A stretch of 64,000 nucleotides of DNA, taken from the NCBI RefSeq assembly GCF_027595985.1, contig NC_073313.1:115645552-115709551 (forward strand), in the 5' to 3' direction. This DNA comes from Sorex araneus (taxonomy: Eukaryota > Chordata > Mammalia > Eulipotyphla > Soricidae). Shown piece by piece: positions 22,905-34,664 of this stretch. Numbering within the stretch: position 1 is the stretch's first letter; each line of letters begins with the position of its first letter. Under the pieces are notes generated by a model. It was not told the origin of the DNA, did no database searches, and was given only the letters and a program-made list of their open reading frames with translations. The translations under genes were made by a program, and so were the position numbers.

Positions 22905-23179
22905 AAAATAATATCAGATGAATAAGTAGGAGAAAAGGACAAATTTAAATATATATGTATAAAGAAACCACATGGATTCATATTCTAAAGTCAATAAGTA
23001 AAATGAAAACAAGTATATATCCTGAGTTAAGGAATGGGACAGGTTTGTGTTTCCAAAAACAGAATGTGAAGACTTACATGATAGGAGAGAGTAAGTTGTG
23101 TTACAAAGATAATTAGAAGTTTGCCCCCCATAGAGGCCATAGGTTTCAAATTCTGAATAGTATTCTTACCCCTCCTCCT

Positions 23180-24120
23180 CCTCCTTCTTCCCCACATTCC
23201 CAGCAGTTCTCAGGACTTATTCCTGGATCTGCACTCAGGGATCACTCCTGGAAGTAGTCAGGGGACAATATAGGGTGCTGGGGATAAAACTGATGTAGGC
23301 AGGAAGGTAGATAGGGAAGGTCCCCTCTCTCAAGGCAAAGGGAAATGAATTTCCTGGGAAATAATATCAGTAGCTCTGAAGTTGCAAAAAGCCAACTTTG
23401 CAAAAAACCGCAACTAAAGCCTGATAAGACTTTTACCTGGCCAGCAACAGACCCAGAGAAGGCTGGACCCTGTTCCAACAAAAGACCCAGCAGAAACAAA
23501 AGGTCAGGAAAAGAACATCAAAGAAGAACATTGACCACTCCCAACCCTACCCCACTTGGCAACCTCCTCAACAGTGGACTTTTACCTAGGTAGAAGCCCC
23601 ATGTGGGAGCACTTTGGTAAAATCCTACAAAAGTCATCTTGAGCAAAGGAAGGGAGGACATAGGCTGCCTGAGCCCATGAGCTGCTTGTGCCCATGTGGC
23701 CGAGCATATGTGGAGCCCAAACACGTGTATTGCACGCATTGCCTGTATCTCCCCTCTTGAGATGTGTACTTTCCTATCTAATTCTAGGATGTGTGTAGGG
23801 GGCCTCTCCACCCTTGGAGAAGCCCGAGTTCTTTCTTGAACGCTTTACTCTCTCCCACTTTCTCTCCTTACTCCCCTTCAAAAAACTTCCAAATAAAATC
23901 TGTTTTACTTCACTGCTCATCTACTCCTGAAATTCTTTTCTGCGAAGCAAGGCAAGAACCTAGTAACCTTGAATTACAGTGGCAGAGGCGGATGGAGAGA
24001 AAGTTACCATCTTTTTCCTCCTGACATCAAATAAGCCATATTTAGGACTCACCAACATCAGAACGTGGGTCATCACATTCAAGGCAGCACTATACCTGTT
24101 ATACTATCTCTCCAACACCT
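23180..24120 (-). mobile_element. Old SINE split by an LTR
   Basis: The 3' half of an antisense SINE (CAGCAGTTCTCAGGACTTAT ... GGGTGCTGGGGATAAAAC) ends at 23290. The head half (GAACGTGGGTCATCACATTC ... CTATCTCTCCAACACC) resumes at about 24061. The intervening 770 bp is the LTR listed next. Joining the halves restores a normal SINE order. Confidence 0.75.
23291..24060 (+). mobile_element. Solo LTR, family A
   Basis: Begins TGATGTAGGCAGGAAGG and ends CACCAACATCA, an inverted TGATGT...ACATCA pair. The polyadenylation signal AAATAAAATCTG is near 23893. The possible 4-bp duplication is AAAC/GAAC. No internal gag, pol or env sequence is present, so it is a solo LTR. Six related copies lie between here and 57.5 kb. 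Confidence 0.85.
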
Positions 24121-24426
24121 TGCTTTACATTTTTTTCTGATAAAGTTTCTCCTGATGCTATGGAGTCTTGGTCAATATCAGTTCAAAATAGTCCACAATC
24201 TAAAATTTTATGTACTGGAAAAAACTGCTCATTTCTCTCTCCTCTTTCTTGGGAATTCCTATCCTTAAAAGTTCTCTGATAGTGAGAACTAGAAGAAAAA
24301 TTATAGAGAAAATCTGAGAGTAAGGAAATTATTCATAAACTATAGTTTAAAACTTAATTGTCTGTGATTGGTTGTTCTTAGGTCTATATTTTGTTAGCTT
24401 GAGAAATTTACAGGCTTACATATTGG

Positions 24427-24653
24427 ACTAGGGCAATAGCACAGTGGGTAGGGCGTTTGCCTTGCACTTGGTCAACCCAGGTTTGATTCCTCCTCCCCTC
24501 TCGGAGAGCCCGGCAAGCTACCGACAGAGCCTGGCAAGATACCCGTGGCATATTCTATATGCCAAAAACAGTAACAACAAGTCTCACAATGGAGACGTTA
24601 CTGGTGCCCATTTGAGCAAATCGATGAACAATGGGATGACAGTGCTACAGTAC
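24427..24653 (+). mobile_element. SINE, long-body form, with 10-bp TSD
   Basis: Head 'GGGCAATAGCACAGTGGGTA', then the long body 'CTCTCGGAGAGCCCGGCAAG', 'AACAGTAACAACAAGTCTCA' and 'CAAATCGATGAACAATGGGA'. The direct repeat TACATATTGG lies at 24417-24426 and 24654-24663. Confidence 0.9.
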
Positions 24654-24663
24654 TACATATTGG

Positions 24664-25225
24664 TTTACTCATCATTAGATTTATTTCAGTTTCATAAATG
24701 TTAAATTCCTTTAACAAATCCAGCATTTTTTTACACAAATAAGGTAACTTGCGCCCAGTAGAGTTATCTTGGGGCATTTCTCTTGGTCACCCAGGTAACT
24801 GTATTGATTAGTCCCTTGGGTACAAATAAAATAATCATATTCTCCTCTGTGTTCTTTGAGTCTGACAAATAATCCAATGAGCATGAAAATTGATAGGAAA
24901 AAATATAAAAAATAAAATAAATAAATAAGAAAAATATGGTTTAGTAATAGCAAATATACCTCCATATATATGGGAGATACCCAGTGAGAAACTCACTGAT
25001 GTCACTTCAGACTCATTTTAAATACCTTTAACTAAAACAAAGACGGTTGGGAAGGGGAAGAAAGGGAAGGCCAATTATGAGAGGCTACACAGAAATATGA
25101 CTGCTGTACAGATTTAAATTCTGCCTTCTACACTGAAAAGAGATTAGAAGATCCAGTCTTCCTATTACCCTGAGGGAGACAATAGGAAGACCTTTTTCCT
25201 TTATACATGTTAATGCCTTTTTAAT
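24664..25225. other. AT-rich spacer
   Basis: No recognised repeat or gene; short open frames only. Confidence 0.5.
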
Positions 25226-25227
25226 TT

Positions 25228-25397
25228 CCTTTTGTTTGGGGGGTCACACACAGCATTGATCATGGCTTACTACTGACTCTGTGTTCAGGGATTTTTTTTT
25301 GCAGGCTTGGCTGACCATCCGGGATGCCAGGTATTGATTATTGTCATTCAAATGCAAGGTAAGAACCTTACCCACTATACTATGTCTCCAGCCTCTC
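25228..25397 (-). mobile_element. Old SINE copy
   Basis: Antisense order: 'GGGGGTCACACACAGCATTG', 'ACTCTGTGTTCAGGGATTTT', a degraded B box and 'CCACTATACTATGTCTCCAG'. Confidence 0.65.
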
Positions 25398-25424
25398 AAT
25401 GCCTTTTTGAAAGGCAACATCCAG

Positions 25425-25562
25425 GGTCTGGGATTTGGCTCAAATGTAGAGCATATGCTTTTATATGTGAAGTTCTGAATCCTAAGTAGCCCCTGAGAAC
25501 TACAACGTAAAGGCCCTGGGTCACTAAGCATCATGTGATTAGGCCTCAAGAACTGCTGGATA
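25425..25562 (+). mobile_element. Probable old SINE
   Basis: 'GGGTCTGGGATTTGGCTCAA' head-like and 'AGTAGCCCCTGAGAACTACA' tail-like. Weak. Confidence 0.35.
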
Positions 25563-26840
25563 TGAACCCAAGCATTACAGAATAGCGAAAGATAACTTTT
25601 ACCCAGTCTTTAGAAACATACCTATATACCTATAAAAGAAATTTTTTTCCAGAAAGAACATAAAAATATGTCTCACCTTGATCCAATTTGCAAAATCATT
25701 AAGGTATAAAAAGTTTGTTATCCTGCTAAATTCAAACAATTAATATGGATGGTTTTCCCAATTAGCACAATAATATTAGGGTGATTTTTATGGAGCAAAA
25801 GGTGCCGTAAAATTCTCTTACCTGTTACTAGATATCATTTATCTAGAAAATATCTATGCAAATATATATTTACCTGTATAGCCATACAAACTTTATACTT
25901 CTGCTTTGGGAAACTTATAGCAGATTGCTTAAGATGTGTGCCATATTATGATTTAACACTTTTATCCTGCTTAACTCCCCCATTTTAGCAACAAGTTGCT
26001 TAAAACTATCATCTACACTGCTTTTTGCTTAGTTTTCCACAAAGGGTAAAGTAACATAAACTGAAGCAACATAACCCATACCTATTCCTATGATTACAAA
26101 AATGAAAATTAATAATTTCTTCAGTTTATAATAGCCCATCATTTTGGGCTATTTCAGCTGTTAAAAATCTCCGTTATTTCCAAAAATTATATGTGTAAAT
26201 AGAACTAATAATGAATATTTATAACCAATTTAGATGGAGGCCTCTTAGTCTATTAGCAGGCTCATGTAAGCGCACGTCTTCCTTTTCTCTATGGTGAATC
26301 TCTGGCTTCCACAATCCTGGTAAGACTAGTGACAGCATATGCAGCTTTGAGTTTCTTTATAGACTAGGCTGATTACCTAGTTAGTAAACCCAGTTTCATC
26401 TGAATTACCCAAGGGGGTACCATTTAAATCAAGCCTATTAGAATGCATAACATTTGTTCAATCACATTTGTAGAACTAGAATCTGATTTTGACGAAAGGC
26501 AAGTTACTAAAACATAATTTTCTCTGCAAATTCACTTCAAATTTGCCAGATTACTTAAGAAAACCTCACTTACTCTTTTGCATATATGCAGCAAGATTCG
26601 AGAACTCTCCATTTTGGGTAGGCTGTTATTTACTGAGAGGTTCTGGGCACTGGGCAAGACAGAGCAGGAGATACACCAATAATGGCAGTAGTATTTTACC
26701 TGTCACACATTAGAGTTACCCAGGTTTGGCCATTGTGAAGATGTCAATATCAGATCCGCACGATAAGCTGGAGGAAGCCCCGGGACTCTTGCCTTCTGTA
26801 GGAGTGTCCTGGCAGAAAGGAATCCATCTCATACATTTTC
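25563..26840. other. Spacer, nothing recognised
   Basis: About 1.3 kb of AT-rich sequence with no motif that I can support. Confidence 0.5.
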
Positions 26841-26844
26841 TGAG

Positions 26845-27545
26845 GCTGAAGAGATCCTGTTTCTTTCTCCCTCTCCCCTTTCGGGCATTATGGTTTGCAA
26901 TACAGATGCTGAAAGATTATTATGTATGTACCTTTACCTACTCTGAACACTCAGTTCTTGCCCAGAATGATCATTTCTAACTATTATTGTCATACTGGTT
27001 CCTTATCTAACCTAACTCTTTTTTGCCCCCTCACACACTTATGAAAAGCTGACAACCATTGACCAGTCCTCCTGGTCCCTATTTTTTATGGTTTTGGATA
27101 TTAATCTCATACTATTTTTATATTTCACAAATGAATGCAGTTATTCTATATCTGTCCCTCTCCTTCTGACTCATTTCACTCAGCATGATAGTCTCTATGT
27201 CCATCCATTTATAAGCAAATGTCATGATTTCCCATCTGATAAGGTATTAATACCAAAGATATTTAAGGCACTGGTTGAATTTTATAAGAAGATAACATCA
27301 ACCCCTCTCAAAATATGGGGAGAAGAAATGAACAGAAACATCCTCAAAGAAGAAGAAATTCATAAGGCTAAAAGGCACATAAAAATGCTCTATGTCACTA
27401 ATCACTCGAGATATGAAAATAAAGAAATTAGATATCATTTCATGCCACAGAGACTGGTACACATCAAAAAGAACAAAACCAACCAGTGTTAGTGCAGATA
27501 GGTGGAGAAAGAGACCCTCATTCATTTTTGGTGGAAATGCTGAAA
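26845..27545. mobile_element. 5'-inverted L1 (third example)
   Basis: 26845-27230 is antisense L1 3' UTR and ORF2 end (TTTGGGCATTATGG-like, TGACTCATTTCACTCAGCAT). At about 27231 the sequence switches to plus-strand ORF2 C-terminal coding (CCATCTGATAAGGTATTAAT ... CAGAGACTGGTACACATC) and ends near 27545. The 3' tail is missing and no clear duplication was found, so this copy is older or rearranged. Confidence 0.75.
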
Positions 27546-27572
27546 TTGACTTCTCATTAAAAAGATTTAATT

Positions 27573-27985
27573 GAAAATTTTAACTGAATCATAGTTACAA
27601 AGTTGTTTAATATTTTCAAACCCATCCCTTCCCCTGGAAACTAAGGGAATTTCCATCTATGTCCTTAATTTCCCTTACCCATTAAAACCACCCACCCAGC
27701 CTGATAATTTTCTTCTCTTTCTTTCTTCCTTTGTTTCTTTTCAGGCACCGTGGTTCACAATACTGTTAATGAAGGGGTATCATGCATATCATTATCATAG
27801 TGGTCCCTTCACCGCTTCACTGTCCTAATTGCACTCACCATATATTATGGCAAAATTCCTGCCTGGTCCTCATTTCTATTTCCTCTGGGTATTATTCTCA
27901 TATCATGTTTTGTATATTCCACAAATAAGTGCGATCATTCTATGTTTGTCTCTTTCCCTCTGAATCATCTGGCTACTGTGAATTT
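27573..27985 (-). mobile_element. Older L1 3' end
   Basis: Antisense tail, 'CTGAATCATAGTTACAAAGT', 'AAACCCATCCCTTCCCCTGG' and the diverged ORF2 end near 27900-27980. Different subfamily from the young copies. Confidence 0.65.
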
Positions 27986-28083
27986 TTTCCAGGCAGCAGA
28001 CCAAGGTTTGATTGTTGTTACTTCAGGAGCAATCTGAAAGTATTGCACCAAAGGTGTCCTTGAGCACCCAACTGCCCCACTTC

Positions 28084-28336
28084 ACCATCACTGTCACTAT
28101 CACTGTCACCCCGTTACTCATCGGTTTGTTCGAGTGGGCACCAGTAACATCTCTCATTGTGAGACTTATTGTTACTGTGGCATATCCAATACGCCAAGGG
28201 TAGCTTGCCAGGATCTGCCGTGCCGGCGCGATACTCTCGGTAGCTTGCCAGGCTCTCCGAGAGGGGTGGAGGAATCGAACATGGATCGGCTGCATGAAAG
28301 GCAAATGCCCTATCGCTGTTCTATCACTCCAGCCCT
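28084..28336 (-). mobile_element. SINE, long-body form, full length
   Basis: Antisense: 'CGTTACTCATCGGTTTGTTC', 'GAGACTTATTGTTACTGTGG', 'CTCGGTAGCTTGCCAGGCTC' and head end 'CTATCACTCCAGCCC'. Confidence 0.9.
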
Positions 28337-29169
28337 AACTCTATGCACTTCATCATAAATGGAAAAAATTCCATTTTAGAATAAAAGATAAGTCAACAAC
28401 AGTAGTGAGATTTCAATAATAATCTACTTCCAAAATTGGATAGAATAATTAGGGAGACCATCAACTGGAAAGAAAACTTGAGCAATAACATAACCCAATG
28501 AGACTTAACATCTATATGACAATTATATGATAGCAGCCATGTATATATTTCATAAGGGTACATAGAATATTCTTCAGAATAGACCATATTCTAGATTATA
28601 AAACAAATCAATGCTTTTAAAGAGTGAAGATTATAGTATATTACCTGAACACAATGTACTTAAGTCAGAAAACAATGAAAAATAAGAAATGGGAAACAGA
28701 TTGAGCAGCATACTCTTGAAAAATCTATAAGATAAGGCCACCACCTATGAAGTGGATAGGAAGGAGAGAGCTGCTTAGTTGCCTCATCTTGGTTCACTAC
28801 AGTCCTGGTTCCAGAACATTGAAAAAGACCAGGCATCAGAGGCCCTGTATTTCAGGAAGGAAAGTTATTTTGCACACCCCACCATACACACTTCTGGTCT
28901 ATGGAGTGCAAGGCAGCTCCAAAACACACCATGGCCAAGTTTTTCTTCATCTCTGCATAACTCACCATAAACATACTAAGACATCCTAATTATAGGCACC
29001 TGATCACACAACAACACGCAAGAAACAATCCCAAACTTCAAAGCTCACAATTGTAAAGCGACAAAGAAAACCACCAAGCTTAGTGAGATGCTAGTTGAGA
29101 AGGTTCAACATAATAATTAGCTATATAACCTCTCTTATTAGGAATATATATCTAGAGGAAAATTGCTGG
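28337..29169 (+). other. Spacer, possibly L1 5' region
   Basis: 28740-29169 lies directly upstream of an L1 ORF1 remnant and could be its 5' UTR, but shares no obvious sequence with the 5' region at 1541-2190. The 80-codon open frame at 28747 has no recognised family. Confidence 0.35.
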
Positions 29170-30378
29170 GAATGTATAAGGGGCTCAAAGAAACAATGGA
29201 ATGTACTGCCAATAAAACATAAGAATGTGTGCAGACAGAAATGAGGAAACCAAAACCAGAAATGACCTATCTGAAAAGCTTGGTAAGTGAAATGAAAAAC
29301 TCACTGGAAAGACTCGGTAGCAGCATAATAGCTGCTGAGGACAGGTTTACTGAACGCCAAGAAGAGGTGAAGAAACTCTCTAGACAACCGCAGAAGATGG
29401 GGAAAAGCCTTAAAATAAACCAACAGATGGCAAGGGAACTTTGGAATAATTTGAAGAGAAACAACATAAGAATCATCGGGGACCAGAGGGATAAGAAGAT
29501 GACACCAATGAAGAAACAACAGTCAAAGACATCTTTGCCACAGAGTTCCCAGAGCTGAAGAGTGCATGCACTCAGATCCAGGAGACCCGAGGGTACCAAC
29601 TAAATGAATTGCAAATAAAAATACTCCAAGCCATATCCTAATGAGAATGACAAAAACCATAGAGATAGAACACTGAAAACAAAAAGATCAAAGAAGAAAA
29701 CTGTGTGTGTATGAGTTTCTTGAAGATTTACAGCAGATGTATCAGACAAAACCCTCTGGGCCCGAAGACAGCAGAGGGATCGAGTGAAAACACTGAATGA
29801 AATAAATGCCTCACCAAGAATTGTTTACCCAGTCAGGTTCTCATTCAGATTTAAAGGAACAACACTCAAACAAACAGATAAACAATAACTCAGGAACTCC
29901 ATAGACCCCAAACCATCATTACAAGAACTAAATGGGCTACTTTAGACAAGACAAACTCCACAAACACACCAAACTATTGCAGAAAGATGGTACAAAATTC
30001 CATAACAATAATCTCTCTCAATGTCAATGGGCTAAATGCACCAATTAAGAAACACAGAGTGGCAGGATGGATGAGAAAACTGAACATAACACTCTGCTGC
30101 CTGCAAGAAACACATTTGAACAGTCAGAGGAAACAGACTCAGTCAAAGATTGGAAGAGAACTCTTTTTTTTTTTGCTTTTTGGGTCACACCTGGCGATGC
30201 ACAGGGGTTGCTCCTGGCTCTGCACTCAGGAATCACTCCTGGCGGTGCTCAGGGGACCATATGGGATGCTGGGAATCGAACCCGGGTCGGCCGCGTGCAA
30301 GGCAAACGCCCTACCCACTGTGCTATCGCTCCAGCCCCTGGAAGACAACTCTTAAAGCAAACAATGCCCCTCAGAAAT
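29170..30378 (+). pseudogene. L1 fragment: ORF1 and start of ORF2, 3' truncated
   Basis: ORF1 coiled coil (29229-29450), an RRM-type start 'NNIRIIGDQR' (about 29462-29490), the ORF1 C-terminal domain to about 29945, then ORF2 from 'ISLNVNGLN' (about 30008) into the endonuclease 'LQETHLNSQR' region. A SINE interrupts it at 30166-30338 and endonuclease sequence resumes for about 25 bp. The rest of ORF2 and the 3' end are absent, which target-primed insertion alone would not give, so a later deletion or rearrangement is likely. Confidence 0.85.
30166..30338 (-). mobile_element. Young SOR-type SINE inside L1 ORF2
   Basis: Full antisense copy with 'GGGAATCGAACCCGGGTCGG' and 'TGTGCTATCGCTCCAGCCCC'. 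Flanked by TGGAAGAGAACTCTT (30151-30165) and TGGAAGACAACTCTT (30339-30353), one mismatch. Confidence 0.95.
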
Positions 30379-31480
30379 ATATTAGGGCCCAACAGGGTCT
30401 CAAAATCTGTTAGATTCTACCAATTGGACATCTGTTGGCAGGCCAATGACCAAATATTCCTGCTGTGTCCTGGTTGACACTAGATTTTGTGGCTAATATG
30501 TGTCTCTGGAAACTATGACATTATTTCTTCCTTGACATCCAAGGAAAAATTCAATGAAGTCTTTTGTACAATGTTTATGTTGAATTACTTTAAGAACTAA
30601 GGGCATGTGTGGCTTTATTTGCATTATAACCAAATCTCCATGACTTCAGAGCCTCTTGTCCTACAGAAGGCAAAGTCCTTCTGGTGTAAGCAGGGCAATG
30701 TCCCCTTTAAGCTTGAGCACCCATATGTAGCCATAACAACAGGGCTCATGGTAACATGTTTAGTGATGTCACAGTCACATGCCTTTGGGCACCATGACTG
30801 CAGGCTTGAACAGTGAGACTTCCTGAATGGGGCAGTATTTTCAGGGACACAAACAGAAACCAAACATCCTGAGAAGACAGGAGTTCTAAAACGTCTATGA
30901 ACACAAAGGTACAGATATCTACTGAGGCCTCTTGTGGACACATGTAAAGGGGGATATAAGAAATGCCAGGAAGTAGTAGGTTTAGAGTTTGGGTGGCTGT
31001 GGAGTCAGGATGCAGACATTCATAGTGAGGGAGCAGAGAAGCAGGCTTTCAGGTGTAGTCAAGGCAATGAGAAAGGTAAAGGAGGGAGTGGTCTGGTGTG
31101 AGGAGAGAAACCGGGGCTGGTCTTAGGTCCTGTAAAGTCTCAGTAGTCTGTGTTGTACTGTTTCTTACCTTCTAAGGGACTAAGCCCAGTGCTCCACCCT
31201 CTTGTTCTTTCCCTGCATCCTTCCTCCTTTCCCTCTAAATTTTCCAATTTCCCATTACTCTATGGGAGCGAAGATGGGGAAGAGGCTTTGCTGAGACTGA
31301 GGGAGCAGATTTCTCTCTGAACCTGATGCACTGGGAACCTCTTGATTACAGATTGGATTAATTTGTAAGAGAAACAATTTATCATGTTTGGAGTCCAATC
31401 AGTGGCTTATTATACATCTTGGAATAATAATGCATTTTTCTTTCCCAAGAAGGGAAACATCACACTTTCAATTAATCTGA
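30379..31480. other. Spacer, nothing firm
   Basis: About 1.1 kb without recognised repeat. The last about 100 bp before 31495 may be 5' UTR carried by the pseudogene that follows. Open frames at 30607 and 30624 show no known domain. Confidence 0.45.
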
Positions 31481-31494
31481 ACACTGTGACCAAA

Positions 31495-32637
31495 ATGGCA
31501 CTGACACCAAGAAAACCAGGAGAGCGCCATAGAACTATAGCTGATTAACTTAATTCAAATGTCTTTGAACAGTTAAATTCCGTCTAAAAAACAGAAACTG
31601 AATTGGATATAAGTCAAGAATTAGATAACAAATATGCCAGACTTTTGGAAAAGAATTGAACATCTACTATTGGGCTACAGAGGAAGGTTATGGGTTTAGA
31701 ATTCAAACTAAACCAAGCATTGGATGGCCACAGTAGCCCTGTTACTAGAGTGATTTTCCACCCCATATTCACTATTGTGCTTTCTTCCTCAGAAGATGCT
31801 ACAACTAAAACCTGGGATTATGAGACTGGGGATTTGGAACAAACTCCTAAAGGCCATACAGACTAAGTTCAGGATATTTCATTTGAGCAAAGTGGGAAAT
31901 GACTCACCTCCTATTCTGCAGATATGACCATCAAACTCTAGGATTTTCAGAGTTTTCTCTGCATTAGCACTACAAATGACCATGACCACAATGTTTTTTC
32001 AGTGGTTGTCATGCCCAATGCAGGTTATATAGTGTCTTTCATATGGATACAACTTTAAAGATGTGGGATAGCCACACTAGCTACTGCATGAAGTCATTCA
32101 CAGACCACACAAAATGGGCCCATATGGTGCAAACAAATCAGGATGGCACACTGATAGCAAACTGCGCCCATGAATGTATTGTGCGTATCTTGGGTTGTAG
32201 CAACTATGCAGTGCAAGAGCTTCAGGAGAACACCAGCATGTTGTGGAATATGTTTTCTGGACTCCAGAACATGCATATCATTCCATTGTGGAAGCAATGG
32301 GTTCTGTAATGGGGAAAGATCACCAGCTCCAACCTTTTTTACTATCTGTATCCAGAGATAAGACAATTAAGATGTGGAATATCAGCAAAGGCAAGAGCCT
32401 TATGACCATAGTGAGTCATGATAACTGGGTGTGCGGGGCCCGGTTTCATTCTCAAGGTATCTTCATCTTTAGCTATGCTGGTGGAAAGATCTTATGTGTA
32501 TAGAATTATAAAAATATGCAATACATGGAGACCATCAAAGTGCATGATCACTTTGGCTGTCCATAAGACAGTCTGCTATGTGGGGACAGGCATTGTTAAT
32601 CAAACCATCAAGTTGTGGCGGTGCCAGAGACCTCACT
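31495..32637 (+). pseudogene. PAFAH1B1P: PAFAH1B1 (LIS1) processed pseudogene
   Basis: LIS1 is the dynein regulator and PAF-acetylhydrolase beta subunit with an N-terminal LisH domain, a coiled coil and seven WD40 repeats. Here the frames follow it in order without introns: LisH-like 'RTIADYL'-equivalent with stops (31495-31600), 'ELDNKYARLLEKN' (31619-31657), then WD40 blocks '[19 protein letters not shown]' (31787-31843), 'ADMTIKL' (31919-31939), 'TNQDGTLIANC' (32134-32166) and '[19 protein letters not shown]' (32350-32406), ending 'QTIKLWRC' near 32628. About 33 codons between coiled coil and first WD repeat are deleted, and another gap lies before the 'SRDKTIKMW' block. Many stops and shifts exclude function. 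3' UTR-like sequence runs to about 32760. Confidence 0.92.
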
Positions 32638-32883
32638 GAATCTCATTTGGGGTCTCCCTACTTCATCTGGACACACTGTCATCTTATCATGGTTTACATC
32701 TTATCTTGCTCTCTATTCATGACTATTTCACCTCGGTGAAATGGCGGTTAGAAGGACTCTTTCTGAAATGATCACTACCAGGGGTGATCACTGAGGGCAG
32801 AGTCAGAAATAAGTACAGAACATTGCTTAATTAAAAGAGTACATAAAATATATCAGAGCATATTTTATAACTACCATATACAT

Positions 32884-33290
32884 CTAGACTCATTTCACTC
32901 AGCATTGTACTCTCTATGCTTATCTATTTAGAGGTAAATTTCATGACTTCATTTTTCCTAACAGCTGCATAGTATTCCATTGTGTAGTTATGCTATAGTT
33001 TCTTTATCCATTTTATCTGTTCTTGGGTACTCAGGTTGTTTCCAAATTCTGACTATGGTGAAGAGTGCTGCAATGAACATAAGAGTGCAGATGATGTTTT
33101 TGCTGTGTGCTTATTGGCCCCTAGGGTATATTCCCATAAGTAGCATTGCTGGTTCAAATGGGAACTCAATTTCTAGTTTTTTGAGAAATGTACACATTGT
33201 TTTCCAAAAAGGCTGGACCAGTCGGTATTCCCACCAACAATGAAGGAGAGTTCCTTTCTCCCCACATCCATGCCAACACTTGCTGCTTTT
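32884..33290 (-). mobile_element. L1 ORF2 C-terminal fragment
   Basis: Antisense ORF2 end: 'CTCATTTCACTCAGCATTGT', 'CATAGTATTCCATTGTGTAG', 'CCCACCAACAATGAAGGAGA'. Both the 3' UTR and the 5' part are missing. Confidence 0.85.
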
Positions 33291-33391
33291 ATTTTTTTAT
33301 TTTAATTACTATTATTTCTACCTTGTTAGTGATAGGATGCAATTTGCAAACAATATATCAATGCTACATCCTTCACCTGACTATCCCCATG

Positions 33392-34263
33392 AAGGAAGGA
33401 TCTGGAAACCAGAAGCGCTTGGACCCCCTTGCCGGAGCTGAGAGCCGGGTGTTGCCGAGATTCCGGCTACCACTCCTCCCTCATGGACCCCGACACCAAA
33501 GTCATCAGAAACATGGTCCTGCTGCCTGTCAGAAGCCAGTTCAAGGGACCTACCCCACGGGAGACAAAAGACACAAATATTGTGAATGAAGCTATCTATT
33601 ACTTCAAGGCCAATGTCTTCTTCAAAAACTAGGAAATTAAGAATGACGCTGACAGAACCTTGATATATATCACTCTCTATATTTCTGAGTGTCTGAAGAA
33701 ACTCTAGCAGTGCAATTCCAAAAGCAAAGGTGAGAAGGAAATGTATACCCTGGAAGTCACTAATTTCCCCATTCCTGGAGAGCCGGTTTCCACTGAAAGC
33801 AATTTATGACAAACCAGCTAACAAACAAGAAGACGAAGTGATGTGGGCCTACCTGCAGCAGCTGAGGCAGGAGACAAGCCTGAGACTCTGTGAGAAAGTC
33901 TTTGACCCTCAGAATTATAAGCCCAGTAAGTGGTGGACTTGCTTCATGAAGAGACAGTTCATGAACAAGAGTCTTTCCGGACCTGGTTAGTGAAGGGGCC
34001 TCGGTGGGCACTATCTCCACGGCCTTGGGCAGCGTTTCCCAGCAAGATGTACACAGTTCTTTGCCTTTATTTCATAAAGTTTTATGCAGAAAATAGCATG
34101 TCTTTACTTGAAAATCTCTTTAACCAGAATTGGTGGCGGGGGTGGGGTGGGGAATGAACTGATTATTGAAGAGTAACCTGAAATGTTCTGCATTATTAAG
34201 CCGGTGCTTAATAAATGACAATAAAGAGCTCTCTATAAAAAAAAAGAAAAGGAAGGATCTGGA
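33392..34263. repeat. 15-bp TSD of the ARPC3 retrocopy
   Basis: AAGGAAGGATCTGGA at both ends; the inserted retrocopy with UTRs and A-tail occupies 33407-34248. Confidence 0.95.
33459..33991 (+). pseudogene. ARPC3P: ARPC3 processed pseudogene
   Basis: ARPC3 is the 21-kDa subunit of the Arp2/3 actin-nucleating complex (about 178 residues). The intronless copy reads '[20 protein letters not shown]', '[17 protein letters not shown]', '[13 protein letters not shown]', and after stops and a frameshift '[16 protein letters not shown]', '[10 protein letters not shown]' and C-terminal '[11 protein letters not shown]'. The start codon has become ATT, codon 3 has a 1-base loss, and stops follow at 33630 and 33703. 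A 3' UTR with AATAAA signals (34210-34226) and an A-tail near 34238-34250 follow. The duplication AAGGAAGGATCTGGA lies at 33392-33406 and 34249-34263, proving L1-mediated insertion of a spliced, polyadenylated mRNA. Confidence 0.96.
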
Positions 34264-34664
34264 GAGACAGTAAAAAAGTGACACTTTGCAGAAGGTGTAT
34301 GATTTGAGCATCAAATGAATAAAAACACATTTTTAGCAGTATTATCTATTATGGTGTATAAAATTAAAACAGCTCATGAGTAACTAGAATCTCATCAATA
34401 GAATGATTCATCATAATTTTCCTAAGCAGACCCATCTATTTTAATCATTAAATTCCCTAAGTATAAGGAACTAAGCCAAAGCATGCTAAAATTTTCAGTG
34501 CATTTATTGACAAATTTTGGGAAATAAGAAAGGGATATGGTGGGGCTTATGCATAGAAATAGTAAGACCCCATCATTGGATGGTGATTGGGTCAGAAGTT
34601 CTATCTAGTTTCCCAGTTCTGCTGTTCAGAGCATATATAGTATAGGTATTCTAGAATATAAGCC

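Noticed and set aside
23291-24060. A complete endogenous provirus around the LTRs
   Set aside because: No gag, pol or env resemblance and no second same-strand LTR at provirus distance; solo or partial LTRs explain all copies.
31495-32637. An active WD40 gene
   Set aside because: Stops, frameshifts and internal deletions in every WD block, and no introns, as expected of a processed LIS1 copy.
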